NCBI GenBank assembly: GCA_022605955.1
Contig: JAKCOZ010000040.1
Location: 4,226,558-4,290,557 of the forward strand
DNA length: 64,000 nucleotides
Source: Rallus limicola
Lineage: Eukaryota > Chordata > Aves > Gruiformes > Rallidae
Direction: 5' to 3'
Shown: piece by piece, positions 34,071-45,508 of the stretch
Position numbering within the stretch: position 1 is the first letter of the stretch
Layout of the letters: each line of letters starts with the position of its first letter
Notes under the pieces: model-generated
Told to the model about the DNA's origin: nothing
Databases searched by the model: none
The model's input: the letters and a program-made list of their open reading frames with translations, nothing else
Program-made: the position numbers and the translations under genes

Positions 34071-37000
34071 TGCAGATTGTTTCAGTGACCTACGAACACA
34101 TGTGCAAACAAAGATATGTGATTCTCATCAACTTTAAAACATCCTGAGTTTACTGTTCTAATGGTTGTTGTTGTCTTTTCTTTAGGCTAAGCATCTCAGG
34201 GGCTAAGGTGGTCTTTTTCTGACACTTCAGTTTGGACAAGATTCATTAGCAAAAGTGATGTCTTTTCTTTAGCCGACTGGAGTAATTAGAATGGTGAAGT
34301 AAGTTTTTGGGGTGGACAACCCCTTTAACCACAAACTTTGAACTCTATAGAAGTAGTTTCAAAAAAGCCAAACCAGCACCAACAGAAAAGCTTTTGGAAC
34401 TTTCCCAACTATACTAGCTGGTCTGCCAACGCGTCGTGTCCTGCCTGTGTCTTGAGACCATCACATATCCTCTCCATGCAGGAACATAAATTATAAAGGA
34501 CAACATGCTGTAGTTTTAATGAATGGATGCAGGCAAACTGGAATTGCAGTTTTCAGCTGCTCTCAGTGTATCTTTATCTATATTCAGGTCCATAAATATC
34601 ACACGTAATCTGAAATTGCTTTGGTAGCCACTGAACGCAGCCTATAAATAGCTGTGCCAAAGCTGCAGAAAATGGTGTGAAGCTTTTCCTTCCCCAAATG
34701 AACGTTTGTCTGATTGCCATCTGCAGTCATTAACAGTGATCTCATGAACTCTAAGAACTGAGCTAAGTTACTCCTGACATAGTTGAATGGGGAAATACTG
34801 AAAGCTGGTGTTCTAGTTTGGTCTGGCATGTCGTGTCTCGTGTCTGTAGAGAGCATGCTGATTCTGTAATGCCCAGGAAGCTGAAGATGCAGGTAGGAAG
34901 ATCTTTGTTTACAGCTGGGTGCTGTTTACCCTCTGAGAGGTGTACCCCAGCATGCCAGAGGTGCATTATTTCAGTCAAGATGTTATCTTGGTCATGTGCA
35001 ATCATGAACACTCCTGTAGTGCCTCAGAAGAGGAAACGGGTGAGATTGGTACTGCTGCCAAATTATCATCTGCATAAATACATCCTCTCTTTCAAACTCG
35101 CGATTATAATAGTTTGACATAAAATTTTGTTCTTTTAATAATGGGTGTTCTCTGTTCAACAGACACAGAATTCTGGACTGAGGTGGGTTAAGTCCTCTCA
35201 CCCAGCTACCTGCCTTCAAAAAGGAAGCGTGAGAAAGCATCAGGCAGCATTTGAGAAGTTTTAGGGTAGGAGGGAACACTGGCTAGTCAGGGGACGTGAT
35301 TATCCTACTTAAAAGCCCTCTTTGCTGCCCAAACAGCACCCTAACATCCTGTCTAATACCCCTCTCTTGCAAAGTCTTGTGTTGCGCTGTTTTCCCTGGA
35401 AATTCCATGAGGACAGTGGGCAAAACCTTCTGCAAAGGGTCTCTGGTCACACAGAGCGAGATCCTTCTGGAGATCAGTAACCTCCTGTTCCGACCAATCC
35501 TCAGCACAAAGCTCGTCAACTCTTGGCCAAACACCTTTTCCTTTCATCTAGGGCTGGCTTTTTCTTCCTGTGCTTCCATGTGCTGCACAGGGAAATGGGA
35601 GCGGCTGCGGGCTGCTTCCTGTTAGAGGCAGGACCGTTTGATGTAGGTTTGATAAGCTGTGGCATATGTCACCAGCTCTTTGTTTCTGCAGAGCCTTTAA
35701 CATTCTTTTTCTCAGTGTCAAGGGAGTTTTGTCGTTTGGTTATACATATTTCTGAGGAGACATAAGAAGTTTTGTCACTTTGGCTTCTATTATTGAAAGA
35801 ACTAGCATCAGGGTGCAGATTCTGAGATGCCCGAAATGCAGTTCCTTTTATGCTGTCTGGTCATCTCACTCCAAAACAGGTGTAGGGAGCACAATAAAAG
35901 CTCTTGTTCCTCATCCTGTTAGACATTCTTTCTCTGTTGCTCTGGTGGCAAGCCCCAGTTTCAGCCGTTGCTCAGAGGAAGGGTAATGGTGGTGTTCAGA
36001 TGCATCCTTGGCGGTAGAAGGGTCACAAAGCACACATTTATTTCGACGCATGCAAACACGAGACAGTTATCCCTGTCTCAAGGTGCTCTTGCCAAAAATT
36101 GTGAAAATTAAACAGCCAGCAAACCAGACATCTCCCTTTCCTTCTGAAGAAAACACAAATCTATTTCAAAACTCCCCAGGCTACACAAATAGCTATGCCT
36201 TTCATTAGTTACTGGAGGGATGGCAGACCCGGTGTTCTTTTAGACTGCTGAAGTGTGAAGAAAATTAGTATCTCACATTTTACAGGATTATACTGGAATA
36301 TTTTCTCCACAGGCATAAATTTCTTAGATAACAAATATTGTGAGCAATATTTATTTTTTATATGGTCACACTTAATAGAATCCATCCAGGAGGTGATGCG
36401 ATGGAATAGATGATTTAAAAGACCGAGGGGTTTTGTATCTTCCTGTAGGGATTCTGGACATTTAAGAGACACCGTGTTTATTGTGACCAAATTTCTTCTT
36501 TGCTGTCATGCAAACTTCATATCAGCACAAGACATAAAGGGTTGGCAGGACCAAAGCCAGGGATGGTGACTCTGGGAACTAACCCCCCTCACCTCTTGGC
36601 TAATTCCTCTGGGTGATTTGTGTTGATACTCTTGATGTACCCGTAGCTGTGCTTCTGCACACACCAAACCGTCTTGGAGGGCTGGGTAATTCGGTCCTTG
36701 AGTTGTACCAAGCTTGGGTAGCCAGGAGCTGTGTCCCAGGCAGCCCTTCCCTCGTGTCGCAGCAGGATCTGGCTCCTTGCAAAATGCAGGATCTGTCACA
36801 GGTGGAGATCAAGGCTTGTTCGCTGTCCTCTCCTGTGTCTCTGGGACTGCAGATGTGCCTCAGAAGGTCCTATAACCACAAATAACAGCTGCCACGAGAC
36901 TTGGGGAACCTTTTTACTTGGGGGAACCTTTCTACGCACCGCCCTGTGCTGAAACAGCCACTCTTGGCATTGGCCAAATAGGGCAGGATGGGAAACAGAC

Positions 37001-38239
37001 CCCGTGGGATCACACTGGTGTTCTCAGAGGTAACCAACACACCTTCTGGGCTGGACACAAGTAACTAAACATTTAGACACCATGGCTTCTCTCTTCCTGT
37101 TTGGAAGCTGGTCTTTGGCTGTCATCTCATTCCCTTTGACTTCTCAGCTCTGTGCTGGAAGCGTCAGATCCTCCCTCTCTCTCACAAGCCTCTCTCTTGA
37201 AATCTGTTTTCTTGGGAACGATACGGGCACATAGAGCAGTTGACATCAGTTCTGAGAATATTTTCTTGTAGGTGGAACTATTATTCCTCCTCGGTGCTGT
37301 GTGCACAGTCAGTGATTTGCTATGCTAACAGGTTGCTGAAGGAAAAATGGGAATTATTCTAAGTATTCTCCTCCAGTGTATGTGGTTTAAAAAGACTAAA
37401 GGGCAACAGAAGATAAGCAATTACAGAAAGTGCTTCTGCTGGAAGTAATGAGACAGGAGGCTACAGATTTAGATGAAAATATTTCTGGCAGATTTCCCTA
37501 CTGTGGTTTGTTGGGGGTTTTTGTGTTGTTGGTTTTGTTGTAAGTGCTCCTTGCACTGCCTTACCTGCTGCTGCTCTGTGAAAGCAACATCCCAGGACTG
37601 AAGGGAGAGATGACAGAGCTGACATACATTCACTCACACTGATCCACGCTTAGTTCCAGAAACTTGGCATCAGCTCTGCTAACAAATACACATAAAAACA
37701 AACCACTTCTCAGGTAGGATTATTCCTATTGCAATTTATTTTTCATACAAGTAATTTCCTTGAGTCACAGCTGAAGATTACCCTGTTGCTCAATTTATTT
37801 GGTCATTAATTTGGCACTGTGGGCAGATGTGATGTAAAGCTCTTAACCATTCTGGGGGTAGATGGAGGCAAGTAGTCTGCACCTAGAAGGTTTAACAAGG
37901 CATCCATCTCAAGGGAGCGCAGGTACTTTTAATTAAATTAATTAAAGGGAACATTTTGTACCGGACTAGAAGGATTGCTTTGTTGACTAAGACCCGGGTA
38001 TTACTTTTCTTCAGGGAAATAACCAGGTGAAACCCTTTTCTGTGCAGAATATTCTGATTTCTCGAGTCTGACAAGCCCCGGGTTCTGTCGCCGTTACTCC
38101 TCATCTGCAGCACCGAGAGGCTGATGGGTTCGCAGGCTGCAGCGTGTTTCTTAAGCTACCGGGTAACTTCAATAAACGTCTTACATTGGCTTTGTCAGGT
38201 AACGCCGCTCTGCCCTTCCCGTGTGTTCCTTTCGTACCC
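34071..38239. other. Non-coding sequence upstream of island 2
   Basis: No supported gene occurs here. An AATAAAAGCTCTTG segment near 35891-35904, followed by a pyrimidine-rich stretch, resembles the R region of a retroviral long terminal repeat but lacks other confirming signals. AT-rich repeat-free sequence near 37720-37860 may be conserved non-coding. A palindromic AATTAAATTAATTAA patch lies near 37930-37944. CpG frequency rises from about 38080 toward island 2. Confidence 0.4.
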
Positions 38240-38460
38240 CTTCCAGGTGTCTGTCCGGGCCCGCGGGGAGGAGGGCACCGTTCCCATGACCCTCCTTTGT
38301 ACGCACACCCCGCAGGCCCCGGCGCGGGGCGTCCCGCAGCCGAGCCCGCTCGCCCGGGCGGTGCCTGGGGCAGCTCCGCCCGCCGGTCGCCGTAATCGCG
38401 GCCCATCGCTCCGCTCCGTCTGCGGCCGAGGGCCGGTCCCTCCGCTCAGCCCGAGCGTAC

Positions 38461-38700
38461 CTGCGGGAACGCGTTTGGCGGCCGAACGCCAGCCGAGGGC
38501 CGTTCCCGAGGCGCAACCCGGCTCGCTGCCTCACGGCGAGCCCTGCCCTCGGCAACCGATGTCCCCGCCCGCAGCGGCGGGGGGTGTGGGCCCGGGACCG
38601 TCTCCTGCATCGCCGGGCCCGCGGCCGCCGCGTTCCTCACTCTCAGGAGCGGCGCCGCCCGCCGAAGGTCCTCCCGAGCGCCACCCCGCAGCCTCCCGCC
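38461..38700 (-). other. Possible antisense first exon
   Basis: On the minus strand the sequence CCCGCAG|GTACGC gives a weak donor, with the exon's last base at 38461. A divergent transcript from the left side of island 2 could use it. The donor lacks the +3 to +5 AAG preference (GTACGC), and the start is a guess. Upstream antisense transcripts from CpG-island promoters are common in vertebrates. This is a weak call. Confidence 0.2.
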
Positions 38701-38849
38701 GCTCTCCCCACCGGGGCTCGTCCCGCGCTCCGCGGGGCGATCACAGACCAGACTCGCCCTTCTCGAGGCCGCCCATTCCCCCCCTCCGCGCAGGTTGCGC
38801 TCGGGCGGAGCGGGCCGCGCTTTGCCTGACACCGCCCCCCGCGAATAAG

Positions 38850-39010
38850 AGACCAGCCCCGCCCCTGCCGGGCGGCTCGCTCGGAGCGCGCAGGGAGGGA
38901 GCCCGGGGGCGCGCGCCCGCCTGCCCGCCCGCCTCCTCTGCTCCGCTCTCCCTTCCCCCTCCGCCCGCCCGGGGGGCGAGCGCTGCGCGCCGCTCCCGCC
39001 CCGCCCGTTC
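38850..39010. promoter_or_regulatory. GC-box cluster, core promoter candidate
   Basis: SP/KLF-type GC boxes cluster here: CCCCGCCCC at about 38859, and CCCGCC runs at about 38925-38935, 38962-38970 and 38995-39005. A cluster of this kind in a TATA-less CpG island usually lies just upstream of dispersed transcription starts. That fits a start region between about 39000 and 39300 for the first exon ending at 39348. Confidence 0.45.
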
Positions 39011-39348
39011 CCCTCCCCCCTCCCCGCGGCCCAGTGCGCGCACCCGTGAGGAGGCGGCGAGTCGGGGGCTGTAGCACGGGGGCCGCCGCTCCCCGGGGGA
39101 GGCCGCGGCGGGCCGGCGGGAGGGCGGGCGGGTTGGGAGGGGGCGCCGCGGCGGGCGGGCGGGCGGCGAGGGAGCGGCAGAGCCGGCGCCGGCGAGGAGG
39201 GGCGAGACCGGCCGCCCCCCACCCCTCCCCGTCCCCTCCCCTTCGGCGGTGCGGCGAGAGGGAGGCGCCCCGCGCTCGTCAGCCGCGGCTGGTGCGTCCG
39301 TGAGAGGGGCGCGGGCCGCCGGGGAGCCCGGCCACGCCGTCGCGCCAG
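39010..39348 (+). other. Predicted untranslated first exon, rightward gene
   Basis: The sequence GCGCCAG|GTAAGG is a strong splice donor with the exon's last base at 39348. No ATG occurs on the plus strand between about 38562 and 39348, so an exon here is 5' untranslated and translation begins in a later exon. The 5' limit is a guess from the GC-box cluster. The following intron would extend beyond 40 kb and possibly to the window end, since I found no convincing coding exon downstream. The gene cannot be named from an untranslated exon alone. Confidence 0.6.
39122..39168 (+). repeat. G-quadruplex-forming GGGCGGGC tracts
   Basis: GGGCGGGCGGGTTGGGAGGG at about 39122-39141 has five G runs with loops of 1-2 bases, an ideal quadruplex pattern. 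A second set, GCGGGCGGGCGGGCGG, lies at about 39151-39166. Both lie within the predicted untranslated first exon and so could also form in the RNA and affect translation. Folding is inferred from pattern only. Confidence 0.7.
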
Positions 39349-39440
39349 GTAAGGGCCGGCGGGCGCCGTGTGGCCGTGCGCGTGTCCGTGCGTCCCTCGC
39401 CGTGGCGGACGGTGGGTCCGGCCGGGCGGACCGCGGGGAA

Positions 39441-39455
39441 GGGGGGGGGGGGGGG
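39441..39455 (+). repeat. Poly-G homopolymer, 15 bases
   Basis: Fifteen consecutive G residues sit about 90 bp downstream of the main donor. This is another quadruplex-prone run. Its exact length is uncertain for technical reasons. Confidence 0.9.
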
Positions 39456-39699
39456 TTGGAGGCAGCGACGCCCGGCGACATGTCTGCGTGTGGCGGGGAG
39501 GGGGCGGCGGCGTCCGCGTGGAAATCGCGGCGAGACCCCCCCCCCGCCTCTTCCCCCCCGCCGCGCCCCTCCTCTCCCCCTCGCGGTGCCGCACGGGGGT
39601 GTCGGCCCAGCCCCGCGGAGGCGGGGGAGGGGTACCGGGCGCTGCTCCCCGCGGGCTGGCGGCGCCGGGGTCGGGCTCGGCCGGGCTCTCGGTGATAAA

Positions 39700-39805
39700 A
39701 CTTGGATAGCGGCGGCAGAGGCGGGGTGGGCGAGGGTGGCTGCGGGGCGCAGCGCTCCCAGATCCCGTTCTTTCGGTGAGGAGCCAGCTTGTCAGACTGC
39801 TGGAG
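39700..39805 (+). other. Possible alternative first exon 1b
   Basis: CTGGAG|GTAAGC at 39805/39806 is a good donor within island 2 and about 460 bp downstream of the main one. It could end an alternative untranslated first exon driven by the right part of the island. An upstream start is not visible, and 39700 is a nominal limit. It could also be unused. Confidence 0.35.
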
Positions 39806-39843
39806 GTAAGCGAACGCTCCGGGCGCAGATCGCGTGTTGCGGG

Positions 39844-39895
39844 CCGGCCCCGGCTCCGGCCCCGGCCCCGGCCCCGGCTCCAGTCCCGGCCCCGG
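39844..39895 (-). repeat. Imperfect GGCCCC (minus: GGGGCC) hexanucleotide repeat
   Basis: About eight 6-bp units run in register from 39844. Five are CCGGCC, two are CCGGCT (39850, 39874) and one is CCAGTC (39880). Read on the minus strand this is GGGGCC-type sequence. It lies in island 2 between the donor at 39805 and the donor at 39961, and is therefore intronic for the first two first-exon candidates and potentially exonic for the third. Interruptions should limit instability. Confidence 0.85.
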
Positions 39896-39961
39896 TGCGC
39901 TGCGGGCGGCTTCGCGCTGCCCGGCGGAGCGGCCCCCGTGCGTGCCGGGGCTGTGCTGCAG
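39896..39961 (+). other. Possible alternative first exon 1c
   Basis: GTGCTGCAG|GTAGGG at 39961/39962 is a fair donor near the right end of island 2. The exon start is not visible, and 39896 is a nominal limit. If used, it gives a third untranslated first exon that would include or directly follow the hexanucleotide repeat. It may equally be a cryptic site. Confidence 0.25.
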
Positions 39962-40050
39962 GTAGGGCCGGACACGCCGCCCTGCCTGCCGCTCCTGCGG
40001 GGCTGGGCGCGCCGAGGGTTAACTGCGTCCCTCTTCTTCCTCCCAGGGTG

Positions 40051-42419
40051 AGTGTGAAGCCTAATGCTCGGTGTCGTTCTGCTAACAGGCGTGGGCTGGT
40101 TGTTGGGGGCTAAAAATGTAAAAGATAAGTGCGGGATGATGAGGCAGACAGCTTCCCCGAGATGGATGCTCTGCGAGGAAACGGGTTCTCATCCTTGGTT
40201 GTGTTGGGAAGTTCGGGAGCATATGGCAGACAGTAAGCTGGGGTAGAGAATGATGCATCCATCTGGATTTTAGGCTTTTATAAGGTGAAAATAGCATAAG
40301 GAGAACAAAATCGCCGAAGAAATTGAATTCTGGAGGTTAATTAGCACTGATGGGGAGTGCAGTGTAGCTATGTTATACCCAGTGAAGGCAAATGAACGTT
40401 GAATTGGGAGAAGGAGAAGAAATACAGCAAATGTGCCATAGAGAACAACAACATGGCCATGAAACCCTGCTTGCAGCATTTCTCAGGTTGGAGCTTGCAG
40501 TGATTTCTTCAAAATGCTGAAGGTTGGGTGTTTTCTTTTTTTATCTTTTTACTTAATCCTCGAGACTTACATACCAAACCTGCAGCTTAAAGCATCCGTT
40601 CCCAACGTATGAATTAAAAAAATAAGAGAAGCTAGTAAGTGCTGTTGGTGAGAAGATGCTGAAGAGAATTTGCTAGCGACAGTCACGTGAGGCTTCTTAC
40701 TGAAGTGGAGAGAGAAACCTTAGCTCATGGATACTTTGTGTAGAGGTATGCTTACCTGGACAGCATGTGATGAATGTGCATTTGAATTACAAAGCACAGT
40801 ATGTTGCAGCTTGCCATCAAAATCCCATTTTTTTGGCTCTGCAAACAAACTGGGGGGGAGAAAAACCAGTAGTGCTTAGGTAAAGACTGTCTTAAACCCT
40901 TCGAGGTCTGTGGCCATTATGACTCTGGGGCTTCTGGAAAAATAAACTGCTTAGAGTTCTGCATCATTTTTGCAGTAGCTCTTGGAAAGTGCATTATAAA
41001 TGCAAAAGATTCTGTGTGCTCCACACTTGAACCAATTCCATTTGAGTGGTGAGTGGTAGGGCTGTATCCTGCTTGGATCTAGACTGTGGCCATGGAACAT
41101 CGAAGCATGCTTGCATGCAGATTGAGATTTCTAATTACAGCGTGGATTACTGGTTACATCTTCAGTGTGACCGGATGACTAATACAATTTTATCAATTAA
41201 ACTCCTTATCAATATTGATTGCATTGTAGCAATTCCTGTCTTCTCATCTTTCAGCCTCTTCCATTGGTTTTCCCATGATCCTACCTGAGCGTGTGGCTTT
41301 TTTAGTAGGTAATAAGCATTCTGAACAAAAATCTGCCTTCTGAGGCTGCATTTTATCATTTCAGGTTACATGCACTAGATTTCAATTAAACCTTTAGATT
41401 AGAAGTGGACCGTATGTTGTCATTCAGAAATCCATGAATGACTGTTAGGTGTAGTCAGTTTTTAGGAGACTAATGTTTCGGTGCAGCCTTAGACAAACGT
41501 GTCTTAACTTTCTGCTGGAGGGATCTCATTTATTAATATAAACATCCATTGATGCAAACAGTGTAAGGCCTGGGTGTGCGTCACGAGCAGTGCTAGCACT
41601 CTGAGTCCTCAGGTTTTGTTTTCTGTATGCTTTTCCAGGAGAATACGTCATCTACAAGGCTTGCTCTGCTTTCCCTGTGGCACATCTTCAGTTTCATACC
41701 TGTGGAATCTTAATGTTTTCTTTAATTTTGGGATATTTTACTTTTTTTTTTTATTAAATACCTAAGGGAAAACAAGAAGGTGACAACCAGAAAAGTCTAA
41801 ACCACACCTTCGGAACGTTAGCAAAGTGACCTGCAACCCTCCCAACTACATGTGTGGGTTTTCATATTTAAAAAGAAAAAGTAAGAAGGACTGTTCTGCC
41901 TTATGTTTTATCCAAGTTTCCTTTTTCTAGAGGTGGTTAGACTTGTGATCAGCTGAGAGGACAGTAACACCTGCAATTCCACATTGTGAAGTAGAAAAAA
42001 CCCCAAGAAACCAGGTTTAAATTTTTTTTTCATATTCCTGATTTCCCATCTTTGATGTATATGTATTGAGTCTTTCTCTTGGAACTTCTCAGTATGAATG
42101 TCCTTTAGAGCAGGCTGATAAGGTAAGATGACTTCCTCTGACATCTAGACAAGCACATGACTCTGAGGGTGGTTTCTTGATGAGATGCAGCTGATTTTAA
42201 GAACTGGTGCAGGCTCAGTGAGCCCTCATCCCTCTCCCGCCCGCAGCAGCATTTCCAGCCCTCTCTCCCCTACCCAGTGAAATGCTCCAGCAGCTGCTGT
42301 GTGAATGAAAACTATGCATTTTTGGAGAGTTCATTTCTAGCTGGATCGACAAACTGAACCTGACCTGTTGAACATCAGGGTGTTACAAGGAGAATGCAGG
42401 GGTGTGAAATGGAGTGGCT
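40051..42419. other. Non-coding, probable first intron
   Basis: No supported gene occurs here. GC content drops sharply after 40.05 kb. One acceptor-like site (TGCTTTTCCAG near 41628-41638) is followed by an open frame of a few dozen codons, but no donor or recognisable coding sequence follows, so I do not call an exon. Confidence 0.5.
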
Positions 42420-43020
42420 GTGCCTGCCCTTCATGGCAGCAATGAGCTCCTTGAAGGGGTCGATGCCACTTGTGAACTCATCCTTAGGTGAAGCCTTGAA
42501 AATGTCTCTGCAGAGGTGCATGTCGATGTGCAGCGAGTGCCTTTGGCTGAGCGCATGCTTTGCTTATGCTTAGCAGTACACAGAGAATACTCACAGGCGT
42601 GCATCATTGGTTAATCGATGTGGTCAGCTCGGTGAGTATTTTCAGGTTGTCTTGCACTTTGCTACCAATATAATAAATCTTTGATAACCCCTGGGAACGT
42701 TTTTGAGCATCTGTAGAACTTGCTAAAGCTGCGTGGTCATACAGGACCCCGTGACGTTGTCAGTAGTGTCTACAAGGATCGCTGCGGTCCACAGTGAGCA
42801 GAACTGAGCCTCCTGGTTGGGTTTGAAGCTCGTAACTGTGAGTCTCCATCTTGGAGTAAGATGCTTGGTTTAACTTCAAGGTAGATGGTATACCTGTTGC
42901 ACTCACTGGAGAGAAGTTAAGTGTTTAAAGCTCACTGCATCCACAAATATTTGGAGCGGTGGAGTGAACTAGATCGTTCATCCCGGATTTATTTGCCAAC
43001 TGGATTTTATGAGCTTTGAA
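42420..43020 (-). pseudogene. Disrupted coding-like block, not identified
   Basis: On the minus strand, one frame from about 43020 to 42605 is open apart from three stops. It contains peptide-like segments such as KSGMNDLVHS, SKMETHSYELQTQPGGS and IYYIGSKVQDNLKILTEL. A second frame at about 42420-42545 contains DEFTSGIDPFKELIAAMKG before ending. The pattern, with protein-like composition but stops and a frame change and no visible introns, fits a decayed retrocopy. I recognise no parent gene, and stops are only about half as frequent as chance predicts, so the case is weak. Confidence 0.2.
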
Positions 43021-45508
43021 AAACAAATTCTAGTTATGTTATTTAGAATTATTCTGGTCCCGTTATTTCATAGGGCTAAAATGCAGTTGTTTGTTTTACG
43101 TTCATTTAAAAAGTAATTACTTTAAAAACAAACTCCACGTTAATTAGAGAAGATAGTGGCTTGTTTTGTGTACTTACACTAAGAAGGGAGAAACTGGGAA
43201 TTTAGAGCCCGATCTTGAAATGCCCCTTGTGAAGCTGCCCTGTCTGATTGAGCTCTGCCAGGCTGTGCGTAAGCAGCCTGTGATGAAAAGATCTGGCTTC
43301 ACAAGGAGGAGGATGGACAACTTGGAGATGAATTTAGCTGTTTTTCCCAGCATGGAACCAGTTATGGGACTCTGATGGGAAAGCAGAAGTTACTGGATTT
43401 TGAATAAAAATGCTATATGTTTGTGTGCTGTGGTAACAGGACTGGAGCGTTTTGGATCTTTGGGAAGAGCTGTCTTTGGATAGACTCTCGAGTTCCCTGC
43501 GTTGGGCTGGTTTTCTTTGCAGGCAGCGTTTATTCCGTGTTCTTCCGAAGTTTGTCCAGTCCATGGATTCAGACTGTGGTGGGAGGAGCTCTGTCTTGAA
43601 AAGCGCTCTTTAGGGTAGCAGCCATGGGTAATGACACAACATAAAAAGTACAGTATGCTTACTTTACTCAGGTTTGGTTCTGTGCCACGTTGCACGATTG
43701 TTTGCTTTCAAAGCAATCATTACTTATTCATGGTATCCATAAAATACACGTAATAGTTGGATCTGTATGTACTCTGCATAAAGTGAGCCCTGGTCTAGGT
43801 TTTGTTTCCCTAGTAATTTTTATAACTTCTCTGGTAAAGCATTTTCCTGCTCTGGCTGTCAGGCTGATTTGCTAAATATGCTGCTTTTTTTCTTCTAAAT
43901 TTAAAATTTGAGGGTGGCTCCTGTTGCTTCATGAAGGATAAGAGTTATTGACTGTCACTGAAGAAGTAACCTTAGGTACTAAGTTAAGCCTTAAGGCACC
44001 CTTAGATACTTCGGGAACAGGAGTCCTGGTGAGTTCACCTTACTATTCCCATGCGGACAAGTCTCTGCATGCTGTTACTGCCTTGAGCTGGGGCCCTCGT
44101 GCTGATGAGGAATGATGTTGTAGGAGCTCATGGGAAATAATCTGTTAGAGTGGTGTTCTCTCTTGAACTGGCATAATGAACGAAGAGGATGGTGAATCAT
44201 ACGTGTTGACATTTCAGCTGGTACCAGTATTTGTTATTTGTCCTTTATAGAGAGAACATAGTGGTGACTGAAGGAGTATCTTCCAGAGCAGGCTTGTAGC
44301 TCCGTGGTCAGGAGGCTGGGGAGTGATTTGTGCTCATGTATCTTTAACAGTGAGCATTTCAAAGTCTTGAGAGCAACTTCTTGCTCATTAGTTTGGTTGT
44401 ATTTCATGAGCAAGGATAAAGTGGCACATGTCCAAAGTGGAGATCCCGGTGCGTGTGAATTATTCTTCTTGCACCGCGAGTGGTTCCAATTCATGTTGCC
44501 CCACTCCAGGTGAGTGATTGAAAAGCCATCTGATGAGCATTTCAGACCTCATCATGCTGATCAAAGCAGGGGAGGCTCAAACCTGCATTTATTCCTGTGC
44601 AGAGCTTGAAGTCAGTGCACATAGCAGACATCACTCTTGTGTTACCCAAGCCTTTCCAAAGCTTGGGAGGATGGCAGCAAGATTTCTTGCTTTTCTTTCC
44701 TCAAGGTGTGGACTCTAGAAGTTGGTGATCATTTCTTGTGTGTATGACAGGAGAGGTTTGGTCATCATGTTGAGTTACTTATCTTTATGTCCTGTTTTCC
44801 GTATCTTCTGGGGTTTTGTCATCAAAAGAGGGGACTTGGTGTTCAGAGATCAGTGACACCTTTGCAGACTTTCATCATGTGATACTTAAACCCGAACCTT
44901 GTATAAATATATCAACAGCTGAAGAGTTGAACTACAGTTGGACATCTTTTACCCTAATCAGTAGCGAGTGTTTTTAAGATTAAAATATGGAATGGAGCAG
45001 TTGAGGTAGAATTCCCAAATAACAGTGGGCAGGGTAAATGTCCAGGCTTCTTGTTATTTTTTTCCCTTCTGAGACCCTCGCATTAATGGTGAATATTCTG
45101 CTGTCTAGTTTTACTGATACCAGCTTTAATTGCTAATGATGGGTGAATTTTAGTGATCTCAAATTTGATCTCATTGATGAAAAATGTTTTTTTGGATAAT
45201 AGGTTAATTGTTATTTGCAATAAAAGTCACACTGGGAATTTGTTATTAATTAGCGAGAGTGAGGAAACAGATGTTTAATTTGTATTTTAAGATAGGGGAT
45301 CTTCCTATTTACCTACCTTCAGGTATTTTGGGTGTTTATTCCATTTTTCCTTTCATGCCTTTATGATTTCCAGGGCATGTAGAATAATATTTTGGCAGAT
45401 TGCTGCTATTTTTCTGTATTCAGATTGAAGTAGAAAGCTTTCATGAAGCAGTCAGTGGGAAACATCACTGCTACAATTTATATTTTTTGAGATGGCTTAA
45501 CAAGTGAG
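43021..45508. other. Non-coding, probable first intron
   Basis: I see no supported gene. Open frames stay under about 102 codons and pair with antisense shadows (43334-43695 region). A small palindrome, GCTTTCAAAGC, lies near 43703-43713. Confidence 0.5.

Larger units (their letters stand above)
38240..40050. promoter_or_regulatory. CpG island 2, large promoter-type
   Basis: About 1.8 kb of very GC-rich, CpG-dense sequence contains many GC boxes and G-quadruplex-type runs and no TATA box. It carries three plus-strand splice donors at 39348/39349, 39805/39806 and 39961/39962, and a weaker minus-strand donor at 38461/38460. I infer a broad promoter of a rightward gene with alternative untranslated first exons, perhaps with divergent antisense transcription. 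The longest open frames in the window (509 codons on minus, 316 and 247 on plus) sit here and overlap in several frames, with arginine/proline/alanine/glycine-rich products. They are compositional artefacts. Confidence 0.9.

Noticed and set aside
38160..38200. AATAAA near 38171 as the end of a plus-strand gene
   Set aside because: No coding exons upstream and no clear GU-rich downstream element. AATAAA alone occurs often by chance.
39480..39695. ATG at 39480 with an open frame of about 70 codons beginning MSACGGEG
   Set aside because: It lies downstream of the strong donor at 39348, so it is intronic for the main exon. The product is low-complexity, and the sequence continues open only because it is GC-rich.
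38446..39975. A 509-codon minus-strand open frame, and 316-, 246- and 247-codon frames on both strands
   Set aside because: They overlap each other in several frames within CpG island 2. Their products are Arg/Pro/Ala/Gly-rich, as expected where AT-containing stop codons are rare. The plus-strand splice donors and absence of ATG point to untranslated exon and intron instead.
41628..41765. Acceptor-like TGCTTTTCCAG followed by a short open frame
   Set aside because: No donor follows at exon-like distance and the translation matches nothing known, so an exon call is not supported.
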